A DNA stretch of 27,648 nt, from contig MVRP01000041.1 in the NCBI GenBank assembly GCA_002067405.1, positions 1 to 27,648 on the forward strand. Direction: 5' to 3'. A program made the position numbers and the translations under genes. Origin of the DNA: Syntrophorhabdaceae bacterium PtaU1.Bin034 (GTDB lineage Bacteria; Desulfobacterota_G; Syntrophorhabdia; Syntrophorhabdales; WCHB1-27). Under the pieces are notes generated by a model. That model was given only the letters and a program-made list of their open reading frames with translations, searched no databases and was not told the DNA's origin. Positions 1-7,989 of this stretch are shown here, in pieces. Position 1 is the first letter of the stretch, and each line of letters opens with the position of its first letter.

Positions 1-2049
1 GAGCCTCACGACGTCCGATTTGAGCGGGACGCCGGAAAGAACGAGTTCTTCCTCTATATCGCTCTGGATGTCTGCTGGCAACAGAAAACTGAGGTCTCCG
101 TGGCGAAGCCGGAATACGAGAGAGGAATTGTTCAGGTCGTTCAGGGGCATATGCTTGCCTGGATGAAGGACGTCAAGGGTGAAATTGCGGGTCTGAAGGC
201 CGTCACCCCTTTTCCACACCAGATGCGGTACCCCTTTCGACCTCGCAATCGTCATCAGTTCCCGAAAATTCCGCTCCTTGGGAAAGTAGCCCGATGTCAC
301 CACGTGGGAAACAGTGAAGTGTTTGAGCACATGAATCAGGCCTCCTATGTGGTCCGTGTGCGGATGAGTGTTGATAAGGTAATCAATGTGGCCCACTTTT
401 CGGTAAAGCAGGAACGGCGTGATCACGTGTTTGCCCATGTCGAAATCCGATCTCGGATAGCCCCCTCCGTCGATAAGAATCCTCTTGCCTCCCGGCGCTT
501 CTATTAATGTGGCGTCACCCAATCCCACATCGATGAAATGGACCCGCAGGTCGTCGTTGTAGCGCAACCGGTAGTCGGAGTAAGCCTGGACTGCGGCAAG
601 GGGGATCAAAACAAAGAAGAGGATTCCCGCCACCCGCCTGTGGGATACATAGAGGAGGGCCGGAACAAGCGCGTAATAGATGAGGACCTCCGAAAAAAAG
701 GGCCGTATTACAGGGTAGAGATAACCGAAATCGACGGACCGGAGGAGCCTGATATTTATCTCGACGATAGTGCCGGCAAAAGCGAGCAGGTGATGGGCTG
801 CGGGGAAAGTCATGCCTATAAGGCTCAATGTCGTGGCGCCGACGCCTATGAGCGGGATCGTGATGAGATTATGGAACACGCAGAAGGGATTTATTCCGTA
901 AAAGTAATAGATCACGATGGGCGCTGTCCCCAGGGTTGCTGCGGCCGTAGAGAGGACAGTCGAGACAGACCATCTCAAGAGACTATTCCTGATCTTGATC
1001 ATAAAAGGAAAGAGCTTCTCCATAAACATGACGATAAAGAGAAGGCTCATGAAGGTGAGCTGAAAAGAAGGCGCAAAAAGCGAATGGGGATAAAGAAGAA
1101 GGATGATCAGCGCGGCCAGGGCCAGGGTGTTGTAGAAATGTCTCTCCCGTTCAAGGAACAGGGCAGCCATAAAAACGGCGATCATTATCGTTGCGCGAAC
1201 CACCGAAACGCCTGCGCCGGCGACCAGCATGAACAGGAACGGGAAAGGAATGGTAAGAAGCGAGGCGTACCGTGTATCCCGTCCCGAGATTCGTAAATAC
1301 CTAATTCGCCGGAGCCCGCCCCGGCTGAGGAAGAAGAAAAATCCCGAGATAATTCCTACATTGAAGCCTGATATTGCAAGCACATGAGAGGTGCCTGTAC
1401 GGAGGAAAAGGTTATTCTTGTCCTCAGGTATCGATGCCCTGTCGCCGATGGTAAGGGCTTTAAGGATATCTGCGTGTGGCGCCCCGGAGTTCTCTATGTT
1501 CTGTTTGAAATACCGCCTGATTCGCGCAACAGGATCACGGCCGTTCGTTGCCGACAGGACAACGCCTTTGATCTCGTATGACACCCCTTCTAACCTCTTC
1601 AGCCACTTCCACGACATGGTACCCGGATTCTTGAAGGAAGGACGCAGTTCCCTGATCTTTCCGAACAGCCTTACCACCTGAGACGTTTCAAGATTGAGTG
1701 GGGACAGAAGCGCTACCCGCATGCCCTTCAGTTTTTCCGGCCTGGTGAGTGCCAGGATCTTCGAGCGGGACGAGCTCTCGACTACAGTGCCCTCATAGAT
1801 GTCGTTTTCTCCCGCTTCATCCGGTAGCGTGGGTAGTATGTTCCCTGTGCTCACAAGGCCAAGCCTTAAAGCGCCGGAAAGCATGAAGCAGACGATGACG
1901 ATCAGGCTGAAGACTTTATGTCTGGAAACAAGAAAGGGCAATGTAGCGGCCAGGCCAAGAGCGACAAGAAACGTGTAGACCAGAGGCAGGGGATGGAACG
2001 CCTGAAGACAGATACCTGTGCAGTAGGCGAGAACCGAGGCTACGAACAA
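1..2049 (-). CDS. comEC: ComEC/Rec2 family DNA-uptake channel (3' end beyond window)
   Basis: Inner-membrane channel that passes single-stranded DNA into the cytoplasm in natural transformation. The minus frame stays open from about 2049 to position 1 (683 codons) and runs off the window, so the C-terminus is missing. In order it shows an N-terminal membrane and OB-like region, the ComEC signature HVLAISGFNVG (about 1350-1385), a long multi-helix competence domain, and a C-terminal metallo-beta-lactamase-like domain with the HPHTDHIGG metal motif (about 325-350). It reads through without frameshift. The start is uncertain: no early in-frame ATG exists, and TTG at 2049 is the best choice, overlapping the end of the upstream deacetylase-like gene by 10 bp, which suggests translational coupling. 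Family assignment is firm. Whether this organism is transformable cannot be told from here. Confidence 0.9.
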   Translation of the reverse strand, partial: MFVASVLAYCTGICLQAFHPLPLVYTFLVALGLAATLPFLVSRHKVFSLIVIVCFMLSGALRLGLVSTGNILPTLPDEAGENDIYEGTVVESSSRSKILALTRPEKLKGMRVALLSPLNLETSQVVRLFGKIRELRPSFKNPGTMSWKWLKRLEGVSYEIKGVVLSATNGRDPVARIRRYFKQNIENSGAPHADILKALTIGDRASIPEDKNNLFLRTGTSHVLAISGFNVGIISGFFFFLSRGGLRRIRYLRISGRDTRYASLLTIPFPFLFMLVAGAGVSVVRATIMIAVFMAALFLERERHFYNTLALAALIILLLYPHSLFAPSFQLTFMSLLFIVMFMEKLFPFMIKIRNSLLRWSVSTVLSTAAATLGTAPIVIYYFYGINPFCVFHNLITIPLIGVGATTLSLIGMTFPAAHHLLAFAGTIVEINIRLLRSVDFGYLYPVIRPFFSEVLIYYALVPALLYVSHRRVAGILFFVLIPLAAVQAYSDYRLRYNDDLRVHFIDVGLGDATLIEAPGGKRILIDGGGYPRSDFDMGKHVITPFLLYRKVGHIDYLINTHPHTDHIGGLIHVLKHFTVSHVVTSGYFPKERNFRELMTIARSKGVPHLVWKRGDGLQTRNFTLDVLHPGKHMPLNDLNNSSLVFRLRHGDLSFLLPADIQSDIEEELVLSGVPLKSDVVRL

Positions 2050-2798
2050 GCTGAGGCAACACCCTCCAGGTAGGCGCGAACGTTCTTCCCCAAGTCCTCG
2101 ATATAGTATCCGCCTTCAAGGACGGAGAAGAAGTGCGGATGAGACGAGGAGAGCATGAAACCGATCTGTCTGAAATCTTCGGTAAGAAGGAGGCCGCCCC
2201 AGTCCTTCACGTAAGTATCGAATCCCGCGGAGCAGCCTATCACATCGTAGCCTGCCGCGTCCGCCACAGCCTCCTTGAGCAGGCGGGAGAACTCGTCCCT
2301 CGTATAAGCCTCGATGTTCCTGAATGTGACCCTTCGGTCATCCTTGAAGATGTCCGAGGTCCCGTTGCCGTAATGAAGATCGATGTCGATGATCAAGGCC
2401 GACCGGATAGCATCCGAAGCAAGAAGCCTGGCTACGGCGAGGGCCATGTTATTGAAAAAGCAGAAGCCTCCGTTAAAGTTGCGACCTGCGTGATGGCCCG
2501 GTGGTCTGACAAGCGCAAAAGCCGGAGATTCAAAGCAGGCTTCCGCAGCCCTTATCGCTCCTCCCGCAGCCAGGGAGGCCACTTCAAAAATCTCTGACCC
2601 CTCCCTTTTTACCGATTCTACGAGAGATGGGCTGTGACAGAGGAGCAAGTCGGCGTAGCTGCATTGTGGCGGCTCTACAAAGTGGACAATATCCCGAATC
2701 CGGGAATGGATTGTTGAAATCCTGTCAGGGCTCTCACAGTCGACGGTATCGTACTGTTTAAGGAACTCATCTCTGTAGATTACTTTAACTTTGTGCAT
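2040..2798 (-). CDS. Histone deacetylase superfamily (class II-like) amidohydrolase, short form
   Basis: Zinc-dependent deacetylase of the arginase/HDAC fold, probably cytoplasmic. The 252-residue product carries the family motifs in order: RPPGHHA (His102-His103), NGGFCFFNN, the metal-binding DIDLHYGNGT (Asp140, His142), SAGFD (Asp194) and LEGGYY (catalytic Tyr231). All catalytic and zinc ligands are therefore present. It is clearly shorter than the usual 300-370 residues of acetoin-utilisation or acetylpolyamine deacetylases, lacking N-terminal and loop sequence. It overlaps the comEC start by 10 bp and diverges from the XRE-cupin gene. Substrate is unknown: acetylated protein, polyamine or another amide are all possible. 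Confidence 0.88.
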   Translation of the reverse strand: MHKVKVIYRDEFLKQYDTVDCESPDRISTIHSRIRDIVHFVEPPQCSYADLLLCHSPSLVESVKREGSEIFEVASLAAGGAIRAAEACFESPAFALVRPPGHHAGRNFNGGFCFFNNMALAVARLLASDAIRSALIIDIDLHYGNGTSDIFKDDRRVTFRNIEAYTRDEFSRLLKEAVADAAGYDVIGCSAGFDTYVKDWGGLLLTEDFRQIGFMLSSSHPHFFSVLEGGYYIEDLGKNVRAYLEGVASACS

Positions 2799-2806
2799 AA
2801 GATCAC

Positions 2807-2836
2807 TTGACTTTCTTGTCCTGATTTAGGTAGATT
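2807..2836 (+). promoter_or_regulatory. Candidate sigma70-type promoter for the XRE-cupin gene
   Basis: TTGACT (2807-2812) lies 18 bp upstream of TAGATT (2831-2836), which would start transcription about 25 bp before the ATG at 2868. The -35 matches consensus at five of six positions and the -10 at four of six. It sits in the short divergent gap, a natural place for autoregulation. Weak evidence. Confidence 0.3.
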
Positions 2837-2867
2837 ACCACTATTATGCGAGGATGAGAACAATATT

Positions 2868-3422
2868 ATGGAGGATGACAAATCAGTAAATGTCGGAGAA
2901 ACGATAAAGGCATTCCGGGAAGAAAAACATATGTCCCTGCGGGTGCTTTCGAAGAAGAGCGGCATCTCGGCCAATGCACTTAGTCTCATAGAAAGAAGCA
3001 GGACTTCCCCCACGGTCACCACGCTCATTGCAATAGCCAGGGCATTCAATATCTCCGTAAATGATTTTTTCCAGGACAAGGGCAAGGGAAAGAGTGGCTT
3101 CGTGGTATACAAAGGCGGGAACTCGAGTCCTGAGAACGCCATAGAGGCTATGGCGACCAACCTGAAGAGCCAGAACCTGAACCCTTTGTTCTTACGGTTG
3201 GCCCCGAACGAAAAGTTCAGGAAGGACGTTTGCTTCCATCCCGGTGATGAGTTCATATACTGCCTTTCCGGAGAGATAGAATGCGAAATCGGCGGAGACA
3301 AGATAAAGCTGGATGAGGGGGATGCGATCACCTACAAGGCAGAGATCCCCCACCGGATCAAGAGTACATCGCCGAAGGGAAGCAATGTTCTTGTGGTGTT
3401 TGAAATAGGTCGTCTTACCTGA
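2868..3422 (+). CDS. XRE-family transcriptional regulator with C-terminal cupin domain
   Basis: DNA-binding regulator of 184 residues. Residues about 11-66 form an XRE helix-turn-helix, with the recognition region SGISANALSLIERSRTSPTV. Residues about 108-178 are a small cupin barrel (FHPGDEFIYCLSGEIE, then EGDAITYKAEIPHRI) that should bind a small ligand. This two-domain layout is that of PuuR/SutR-like regulators of amine, amino-acid or sulfur metabolism. A purine-rich stretch (GAGGA near 2850) precedes the ATG. It is transcribed away from the deacetylase-family gene, so that gene and itself are the obvious candidate targets. The ligand cannot be predicted. Confidence 0.9.
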   Translation: MEDDKSVNVGETIKAFREEKHMSLRVLSKKSGISANALSLIERSRTSPTVTTLIAIARAFNISVNDFFQDKGKGKSGFVVYKGGNSSPENAIEAMATNLKSQNLNPLFLRLAPNEKFRKDVCFHPGDEFIYCLSGEIECEIGGDKIKLDEGDAITYKAEIPHRIKSTSPKGSNVLVVFEIGRLT

Positions 3423-3442
3423 GAAGGCAAGAACCTGCTACT

Positions 3443-4018
3443 CTACTTGTTGGCGAGCAGGCGTCTCAACTGTTGGATTTCAGCCTTCACCGTTTCGGCT
3501 CTTTCTCCGGGAGGTTCGACCTTTAAGAAGTCTTCCCATGCCGCAACCGCTCCTTCGAGGTCCTTCTTGTCGTTCTGGAGCACCACGCCGAGATTGAATC
3601 TGCTGTTCCTGTGCCCCGGATCGATCCGTGCTGCTTCTCTAAACTCTTTGATGGCCCTGTCGTAGTCTTTTACCGCCCTGTACATGATACCCATATCGGT
3701 TCGCACATCCGGGTTCCCGGGTTCGAGAACGAGGGATCTTTCGTACGCATCGATGGCCTTTTGGGGCTGATTTGAGTCAAAATAAAGATTGCCCAGCTCT
3801 ACAAGGGCCCGAGCGTTTTTAGGCTCCTTCCGGACGATTGCCTCAAGTCGGTTTATTTCGTCTGTGCTCACCGGTTGAGAAGATCCTTCCACAGGCATGT
3901 TGACGTGAGCGGTGCCCCCGTGCTCCCTGGCGTAGAATTTTATGCCGCTGATTGCCCCTGCAAGGAAGCCCGCAACAAACGTCACTATAATGACAATGAT
4001 GACCGTTTCTTTCTTCAT
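3443..4018 (-). CDS. Membrane-anchored tetratricopeptide repeat protein
   Basis: A 191-residue protein with one N-terminal transmembrane helix (about residues 5-27, rich in Val and Ile) followed by a linker and three TPR units at about 69-102, 103-136 and 137-171. These show the usual pattern (ALVELGNLYF, AIDAYERSLVLEPGN, YDRAIKEFREAARIDPGH). The architecture suggests a protein-protein interaction scaffold on the membrane face, resembling the TPR half of CcmH/NrfG-type assembly factors, though no cytochrome-maturation genes are nearby. AGGG lies close to the ATG. It is 96 bp downstream of the fabH-like gene on the same strand and may be read from that operon. Specific function unknown. Confidence 0.85.
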   Translation of the reverse strand: MKKETVIIVIIVTFVAGFLAGAISGIKFYAREHGGTAHVNMPVEGSSQPVSTDEINRLEAIVRKEPKNARALVELGNLYFDSNQPQKAIDAYERSLVLEPGNPDVRTDMGIMYRAVKDYDRAIKEFREAARIDPGHRNSRFNLGVVLQNDKKDLEGAVAAWEDFLKVEPPGERAETVKAEIQQLRRLLANK

Positions 4019-4114
4019 GCCCTAATTTACGACTTTTGCGGTGTCCTTGCAAGAACCAGCGCAGTGCGGCAGGAACCCCGACCAACCGGCAGGTCGATTC
4101 GCCGTCCTTAAGGG

Positions 4115-5110
4115 CTAATGCCACCTCATCACCACGGCGCCCCAGGTCAATCCCGCCCCGAAGCCTGCCAGCACCACCACGTCGCCCTTCTTGATCCGGC
4201 CGTTCGCCAACGCCTCATGAAGTCCTATGGGGATAGATGCAGCGGATGTGTTGCCGTATCGATCTATGTTCACCATGAATTTTTCCATGGGCAGGTCCAT
4301 TCTGCGCGCCGCCGCGTCAATAATCCGCAGATTGGCCTGATGGGGGATGATGAGCGCAACATCTTCCCTGGCGATCTTTGCCAGTTCCAGGGCCTGCTCC
4401 AGCACCTCCGGCAGCATCCGCATGGCAAATCGAAAGACCTCCTGGCCATCCATTTTTACCTTATGCATATTGGCCGCAATATTCTCTGCAGTTACAGGCA
4501 TGCGGGTCCCGCCGGCGGGCGTATACAGATGCCTGAGGCCTGATCCGTCAGCGCCGAGGCACATCGACAAAATGCCTTCCCCCGGTTCGGCCGACCGCAG
4601 CACAACGGCGCCTGCCCCATCTCCGGTAACGATGCAGGAGCCTCGATCCCCCCAGTTTGTTATCTTGGAAAGCACCTCTGCCCCGATGACCAGTACGGTT
4701 CTGTATAGCCCGGTTGCAATAAACTGGCTTCCTATAACCAGGGCATAGATGAAGCCGGAACAGCCTGCCGCTACGTCAAAGGCAGGAGTATTTTTCATTC
4801 CCAGTTGTTCCTGAACAATGCAGGCGGTTGCCGGCACCGGCACATCAGGGCTCATGGTGGCCAGGATGATCAGATCGACCTCTGCGCGGTCGATCCCTGC
4901 CTGAGCCATGGCCCGTTCGGCAGCCAGAACACCCAGATCGGACGTTGCCTGAGAGGGATCGGCAATGTGACGCTCCCTGATGCCTGTCATGGTCCGGATC
5001 CATTCGTCGCTGGTATCTATTTTCCCGGCCAGTTCGTGATTCGTCAACACGGCATCCGGGATGCAGACTCCGACGCCGGCTATCCGCGCATTGATTTTTT
5101 CCATGGGCAT
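4115..5110 (-). CDS. fabH: 3-oxoacyl-ACP synthase III (KAS III, FabH family)
   Basis: Condenses an acyl-CoA starter with malonyl-ACP to begin an acyl chain. From ATG 5110 the product is 331 residues, normal for FabH. The thiolase-fold catalytic triad is complete: Cys117 in AAGCSGF, His257 in IPHQAN, Asn287 in YGNTSAAS. A frame extension to TTG 5134 exists, but ATG 5110 has AGAGG eight bases upstream and is preferred. It is the last gene of a tight minus operon after an acyl carrier protein and a GNAT-like protein. No other fab gene is present, so it may serve a dedicated pathway using the neighbouring ACP instead of, or as well as, general fatty-acid synthesis. That role is inference; the enzyme class is firm. 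Confidence 0.92.
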   Translation of the reverse strand: MPMEKINARIAGVGVCIPDAVLTNHELAGKIDTSDEWIRTMTGIRERHIADPSQATSDLGVLAAERAMAQAGIDRAEVDLIILATMSPDVPVPATACIVQEQLGMKNTPAFDVAAGCSGFIYALVIGSQFIATGLYRTVLVIGAEVLSKITNWGDRGSCIVTGDGAGAVVLRSAEPGEGILSMCLGADGSGLRHLYTPAGGTRMPVTAENIAANMHKVKMDGQEVFRFAMRMLPEVLEQALELAKIAREDVALIIPHQANLRIIDAAARRMDLPMEKFMVNIDRYGNTSAASIPIGLHEALANGRIKKGDVVVLAGFGAGLTWGAVVMRWH

Positions 5111-5136
5111 TTTATTTTCCTCTTCTCCGGCCAATT

Positions 5137-6177
5137 CTATGAGTCGTCGCGCTTTTGCCTCTCCCGAACCGTTTCACTGTCCGACTGGATGAATACGATC
5201 AACTCTTTGGCAATCCGCGTATAAACCTTGGTCTTCCCGTATTCCGGGTCACTTCCGGACAATCGCTGCATAAGCACGCCGTCTGTGCCGAACCAGCGTG
5301 GAGCCAGCCCGCCGAAAAAGAAGCCGTGCTCCCGCAAAACCTCAACCGCCGCACTGATATGAGGGTCGGCCGTATTCAGGGTAACCTGAAGACTGATCAC
5401 CTGCCGCTGTCGCGATTTGTCCAGGATGTTCTCTACCGATGCAGCCCAGTCGCCTCCGATCGTCGGGATGACGACTTTCCACGTCCGGGAGGAAGCGTAG
5501 TATTTTTCCTCCAGTTTTGTCGCCCCGTTCCTCGGCAATGGAGCCGTAGAGGCAAGGAAGGTCCGTGGGCGCAACGCGCTCGCGATTCGTCGCAAAATCC
5601 CTTCGTAGTGGACGGGCAGATATTCGGGCTCCAACGGGTCAGTCAACTCGTTAAAATTGAGCACGCAGGAGACCCGTGCAGTACCCGCTTTGTTGCTCTT
5701 TCCGTCCTTGAAGCTGTCGCCGTCTAACTGATCGAGCTCGAGGCCGCAGTCGATCATGCCGGCCTTGGCCATATTCACTTGCGTGAAATAATGACAGCAC
5801 ACCGCTTCTCCGAAGATCCCGTCGGCATCGGCTGTTCCGGGCAAAAGAAAGTCAAGATAATGCCCGACCAGGTATGATGAAAGATTCGTGCGGGCGTGAT
5901 CCGGGTGAACTATCATATTCCCCACTTCCCACAAACGGGGATTGAAGGAGGACCTGAACATTGAAATATATCCGGCCGCACGCCCCTCCCGGTCGAACGC
6001 CAGCATGGAGAACAGACGTCCGGCACGGATTTCTTCCCACAAAACCTCGGGTTGATAGACATCCTTTACATGGAAGTCTTCGCCGTACATGGAACGAAAG
6101 ACCGATCCCACGTGATGCGCGTTTGCTGCATCCACCGCGACGATCCGGAATAACGCGCCAGGTATCAGTTGTCTCAC
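5137..6177 (-). CDS. GNAT-like acyltransferase, paralogue A (two-domain family)
   Basis: A 346-residue protein whose first half looks like a GNAT N-acyltransferase domain (VGNMIVHPDHARTNLSSYL at about 85-103 aligns with the acyl-CoA motif), followed by a second alpha/beta domain. It is colinear with the product of 13947-14972: both have FGEAVC at 122-127 and PRWFGTDG near 292-300, and YGE[DG]..VK..Y.P..L near the N-terminus. The canonical RGxGxS turn is degenerate here (RTNLS), so cofactor binding may differ. GTG at 6177 overlaps the ACP stop (GTGA) and the stop lies 26 bp before the KAS III ATG, so the three are surely co-translated. An acyl-ACP-dependent N-acyltransferase of the FeeM/LuxI type is an attractive but unproven idea. 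Confidence 0.7.
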   Translation of the reverse strand: MRQLIPGALFRIVAVDAANAHHVGSVFRSMYGEDFHVKDVYQPEVLWEEIRAGRLFSMLAFDREGRAAGYISMFRSSFNPRLWEVGNMIVHPDHARTNLSSYLVGHYLDFLLPGTADADGIFGEAVCCHYFTQVNMAKAGMIDCGLELDQLDGDSFKDGKSNKAGTARVSCVLNFNELTDPLEPEYLPVHYEGILRRIASALRPRTFLASTAPLPRNGATKLEEKYYASSRTWKVVIPTIGGDWAASVENILDKSRQRQVISLQVTLNTADPHISAAVEVLREHGFFFGGLAPRWFGTDGVLMQRLSGSDPEYGKTKVYTRIAKELIVFIQSDSETVRERQKRDDS

Positions 6178-6425
6178 CCCGCCAGGCGCTTGTCGAAATA
6201 TTCCACGGCATCCCCGATCGTCTTAAGGCTCTCTGTATCTTCTAAAGGTATCTGAATGGCAAAAGCGTCCTCTGCCAATACCATCAACTCCGTGAAATCG
6301 AGCGAATCAAGATTCAGGTCATCGACCAGCAATGCCTCGGGCTTCAGGTCGGCAGGGGAAATATTCTTCTTCTTGAGTTCCAAAATAAGCTCGCACACTT
6401 TTTCCGTAGTTGTCATATCCATCAT
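6174..6425 (-). CDS. Acyl carrier protein
   Basis: An 83-residue phosphopantetheine-binding protein. The attachment serine sits in the motif DDLNLDSLDFTEL, and the flanking helices (KPEALLVDDL, VLAEDAFAIQIPLEDTESLKTIGDAVEYF) fit the four-helix ACP fold. It carries acyl intermediates as thioesters in the cytoplasm. The start is ambiguous: GGGAG is one base before ATG 6425, so the second (6422) or fourth (6416) codon may be used. It opens the ACP/GNAT/KAS III operon, its TGA overlapping the next start codon, which points to a dedicated rather than housekeeping ACP. Its upstream region is shared with the divergent 12-gene operon. Confidence 0.9.
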   Translation of the reverse strand: MMDMTTTEKVCELILELKKKNISPADLKPEALLVDDLNLDSLDFTELMVLAEDAFAIQIPLEDTESLKTIGDAVEYFDKRLAG

Positions 6426-6470
6426 TCTCCCTTTATTGTATTTGATTTGCTATAAAACGCCGATTCCGGG

Positions 6471-6551
6471 CGTATACCCCCAACATGACTAAGTGTGCCC
6501 CAAAACGCTTTTCAATTGCAAGCCAAGAATTGATGATTGCACCCGTATACC
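6471..6551. repeat. Two direct CGTATACC elements in the divergent promoter region
   Basis: CGTATACC occurs at 6471-6478 and 6544-6551, 73 bp apart (about seven helical turns, so on the same face of DNA), between the ACP operon and the large plus operon. The core GTATAC is a palindrome. This could be an operator for coordinated control, but two 8-mers in under 200 bp can occur by chance. Confidence 0.25.
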
Positions 6552-6578
6552 TATCTGATCCGTACGCCCTTCTTTAGC

Positions 6579-6608
6579 TTGACCAACTCCGTTGCCGTCT
6601 GATATATA
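6579..6608 (+). promoter_or_regulatory. Sigma70-type promoter of the 12-gene operon
   Basis: TTGACC (6579-6584), an 18-bp spacer, then TATATA (6603-6608), preceded by TG as in an extended -10. Predicted transcription start is about 6615. This supports ATG 6669 as the first start codon, because the in-frame GTG at 6618 would have essentially no leader. Confidence 0.6.
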
Positions 6609-6668
6609 AGGGTATCCGTGTTCGACAGGCAGGAGAACTTAGAGATTGGGACTCGCATCGGAGGGCTT

Positions 6669-7988
6669 ATGAATCGATCGCTTCACCAGGTGTCGCTAAA
6701 AACGTACCTGGAAACCCCGTTTCTGCCCCTCGTGCTTTCTTTTGCAGAGGAATCGACGAAGGCCTTCGGACTGGGCCTGATCGAGACGGACAAGGTGCGA
6801 CTTGCCTGCGAGGAGATATTTCTTCACCTGTCCAGGATAGCCCAGACCACAGGGCGGCCACTTGAGATAGAAGCGTCAAACCACCTTTATTATGCCGAGT
6901 TACGGTTTTTGTTCGATTCTCTCCACTTCGATCCTTATGCCTTTAACCTTACCGCGCACATTACGCCCGATGAAACGGGGATGGATGATCTCGGTTTACT
7001 GATAGCCGCGCGGTCGGTCGATCGCCTTTACATGCAGCACGGCCAAAGAGAAGGCTCCGGTCTCGTGTTGGTAAAGGAAAAGGAGTACGCCGAGGGAATG
7101 GACGACGCTCCTCATCACGAGGCCCCGCTCGATCATTTTACGGTGAGGACGCCCGATGCAGAGCTGCTCAAGCGGTTCGCGCGGGGTATCCGCCACTCAT
7201 ACGATGTTCCGTTCTATCCTTCGGACTACCGCTATCCGGCGAAAGTGGCAGACATGGTCACAAGCGGGGATTACCATGCTGTCGTGGCAGTAGGGACGGG
7301 GAAACAAGCGGGGCAGATAGGGGGAGGAGTGGTATGGAGCGCAGTCGGGAAGGGGATGATCGTTTTTTTCGGGCCCTACGTGTTTGATAAAGGCTTGGGC
7401 GACCGGATCGCCGTATCTCTTATCGACAGTTTTCTTAACCACATAGCCAAGACCGAGGCGACCTTTGCCATCACGATGTACGGCACTCCGCAGTTGCCCC
7501 GCGATTACTTCGAGCTTCTCGGCACTATCGACTACCAACCTTCGCAGGGACATACCGGTTCCCGTCCATTCTACTACAGGCAATTAAAAGAGGACACGGG
7601 ATGTCAGGTTTGGGCCCACCGCGAACTCGAACCGTTTCTCAGAACGGAATATTCGCGACTTTTTCTCCCGAGAGAGATCCTGACGGTAACCTGGGAAGGG
7701 GAGCAAAGGCAGCCTCATTCAGTCTTTACGGCTCGATTCGACCGCTCTCGGAAGACTGTTCGTCTTCGTCCGGTCCTGGACGGGGAAGACGCGGCAAGCA
7801 ACCTTGCGGATCACGTGAGGCTGCTTATGGGAGAGGGTTTCGGCGATATATTTCTTGAAATGGATCTCGGGCGCTCGTGGCAGGGTCTTCTGGCCCCGGC
7901 CCTCCTTCAAAATCGCTTCGTTCCTGTTTTGCTTTTGCCCAATGCCGGCCGGGGAGACGTGGTTGTCTTCCAGCACAAGCAGCCATAG
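6669..7988 (+). CDS. Degenerate RsbW-type HATPase domain fused to a GNAT-like region
   Basis: A 439-residue fusion. Residues about 5-138 align with anti-sigma-factor kinases of the HATPase_c_2 type, such as the one at 19092-19511: LACEEIFLHL matches the N-box, LFDSLHFDP the G1 box and MDDLGLLIAARSVD the G2 box. Key residues are altered: N-box Asn is His53, the G1 DxG is DSL, and GGLG is DDLG, so ATP binding is doubtful. Residues about 155-439 resemble the GNAT-like paralogues at 5137 and 13947, more distantly. ATG 6669 is chosen because GGAGGG lies just upstream and the promoter at 6579-6608 excludes GTG 6618. First gene of the operon, one base before the aminotransferase. Possibly a regulatory decoy or acyl-sensing partner of the STAS protein; this is inference. 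Confidence 0.7.
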   Translation: MNRSLHQVSLKTYLETPFLPLVLSFAEESTKAFGLGLIETDKVRLACEEIFLHLSRIAQTTGRPLEIEASNHLYYAELRFLFDSLHFDPYAFNLTAHITPDETGMDDLGLLIAARSVDRLYMQHGQREGSGLVLVKEKEYAEGMDDAPHHEAPLDHFTVRTPDAELLKRFARGIRHSYDVPFYPSDYRYPAKVADMVTSGDYHAVVAVGTGKQAGQIGGGVVWSAVGKGMIVFFGPYVFDKGLGDRIAVSLIDSFLNHIAKTEATFAITMYGTPQLPRDYFELLGTIDYQPSQGHTGSRPFYYRQLKEDTGCQVWAHRELEPFLRTEYSRLFLPREILTVTWEGEQRQPHSVFTARFDRSRKTVRLRPVLDGEDAASNLADHVRLLMGEGFGDIFLEMDLGRSWQGLLAPALLQNRFVPVLLLPNAGRGDVVVFQHKQP

Positions 7989-7989
7989 T

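Noticed and set aside
538..1296. A 252-codon plus-strand frame.
   Set aside because: It is very rich in charged residues with no domain pattern and lies opposite the ComEC membrane region, whose minus-strand frame carries clear family motifs.
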